From an uncultured Clostridia bacterium (GTDB lineage Bacteria > Bacillota > Clostridia > UBA1381): a DNA stretch of 7,280 nucleotides. Made by a program: the position numbers and the translations under genes. The DNA lies in assembly GCA_910585795.1 (NCBI GenBank), contig CAJUFV010000068.1:1-7280 (forward strand). Direction: 5' to 3'. Below are positions 7,157 to 7,280 of this stretch, in pieces (position 1 is the first letter of the stretch; every line of letters starts with the position of its first letter). Below the pieces are notes generated by a model. It worked only from the letters and a program-made list of their open reading frames with translations, did not search any database and was not told where the DNA came from.

Positions 7157-7280
7157 AATATGTCTCGGCGGACGTGTTACAGGCAGGGAAAAGGCTAATA
7201 TGATTGTTGATACATATCTTGAAGCACAATTTCAGGGAGGCCGGCATCTTGAACGAATAAATAAAATTCATAAGTTTGAG
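7155..7280 (+). CDS. rpiB: RpiB (ribose-5-phosphate isomerase B) C-terminal fragment; 5' part missing, runs off the right edge
   Basis: The plus strand from about 7155 encodes LICLGGRVTGREKANM (7155-7202), IVDTYLEAQFQGGRH (7203-7247) and LERINKIHKFE (7248-7280). This lines up without gaps with the end of RpiB, for example the E. coli pattern recalled as GSRVVGLELAKMIVDAWLGAQYEGGRH, then QQRVEAITAIE. The GGRH motif followed by a basic helix is a family signature. RpiB interconverts ribose 5-phosphate and ribulose 5-phosphate in the pentose phosphate pathway and is normally about 145-150 residues long. Here only about 42 C-terminal residues are present. The open frame continues left to an ATG at 7095, but those residues (antisense to dprA) do not resemble RpiB, which should read like HNDANVL just before LG. 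There is no ribosome binding site I would trust. It is best read as a 5'-truncated fragment joined to dprA; the stop lies outside the window. Confidence -1.

Noticed and set aside
7095..7280. A new plus-strand gene starting at ATG 7095
   Set aside because: The frame is open, but the first 20 or so residues are antisense to the convincing DprA tail and do not look like RpiB. It is the accidental leftward extension of a truncated rpiB fragment.

Overview
The window looks like chromosomal DNA from a low-GC Gram-positive bacterium, most likely of the Clostridia. The grounds are the A+T-rich base composition, strong GGAGG-type ribosome binding sites, a lipobox lipoprotein, a folate-dependent TrmFO (typical of Firmicutes), the dprA-topA-trmFO gene order known from that phylum, and a secreted protein with a Lys/Pro/Thr linker of the kind common in clostridial surface proteins. 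The genus cannot be read from the sequence alone.

Layout, right to left because nearly everything is on the minus strand. At the right edge (about 7155-7280) a plus-strand fragment reads as the C-terminal end of ribose-5-phosphate isomerase B (RpiB). It abuts, head to head, the last 34 codons of dprA (7052-7156, minus). The two fragments meet at about 7151-7157, and neither gene continues across the join. Then come topA (4950-7037, complete DNA topoisomerase I with three zinc ribbons), trmFO (3596-4903, complete, start re-assigned to an internal GTG) and a small lipoprotein with a thioredoxin-like fold but no active-site cysteines (3195-3593). Spacings are 14, 46 and 2 bases. A hairpin with a T-rich tail at 3131-3185 closes this operon.

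Immediately behind the terminator is a near-consensus sigma-A promoter (TTGACA, 17 bases, TATTAT with an extended -10 TG). It drives a large secreted modular protein that starts at 3056 and runs off the left edge with at least 1018 residues. Its order is signal peptide, EF-hand cap, degenerate leucine-rich repeats, Ig-like modules, a carboxypeptidase-regulatory-like domain, a Pro/Thr linker and the start of a putative Ig domain. The strand-by-strand reading has no frameshift or stop over the whole 3 kb.

The operon pairs DNA uptake/recombination (DprA), supercoiling control (TopA) and tRNA T-loop methylation (TrmFO). This is a conserved housekeeping neighbourhood rather than a pathway. The lipoprotein is translationally close to trmFO but is not a usual member of the cluster. 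The surface protein is a separate transcription unit. I see no CRISPR array, insertion sequence, tRNA or rRNA. The points most worth a second look are the dprA/rpiB join, the cysteine-less thioredoxin-like lipoprotein and the large surface protein.
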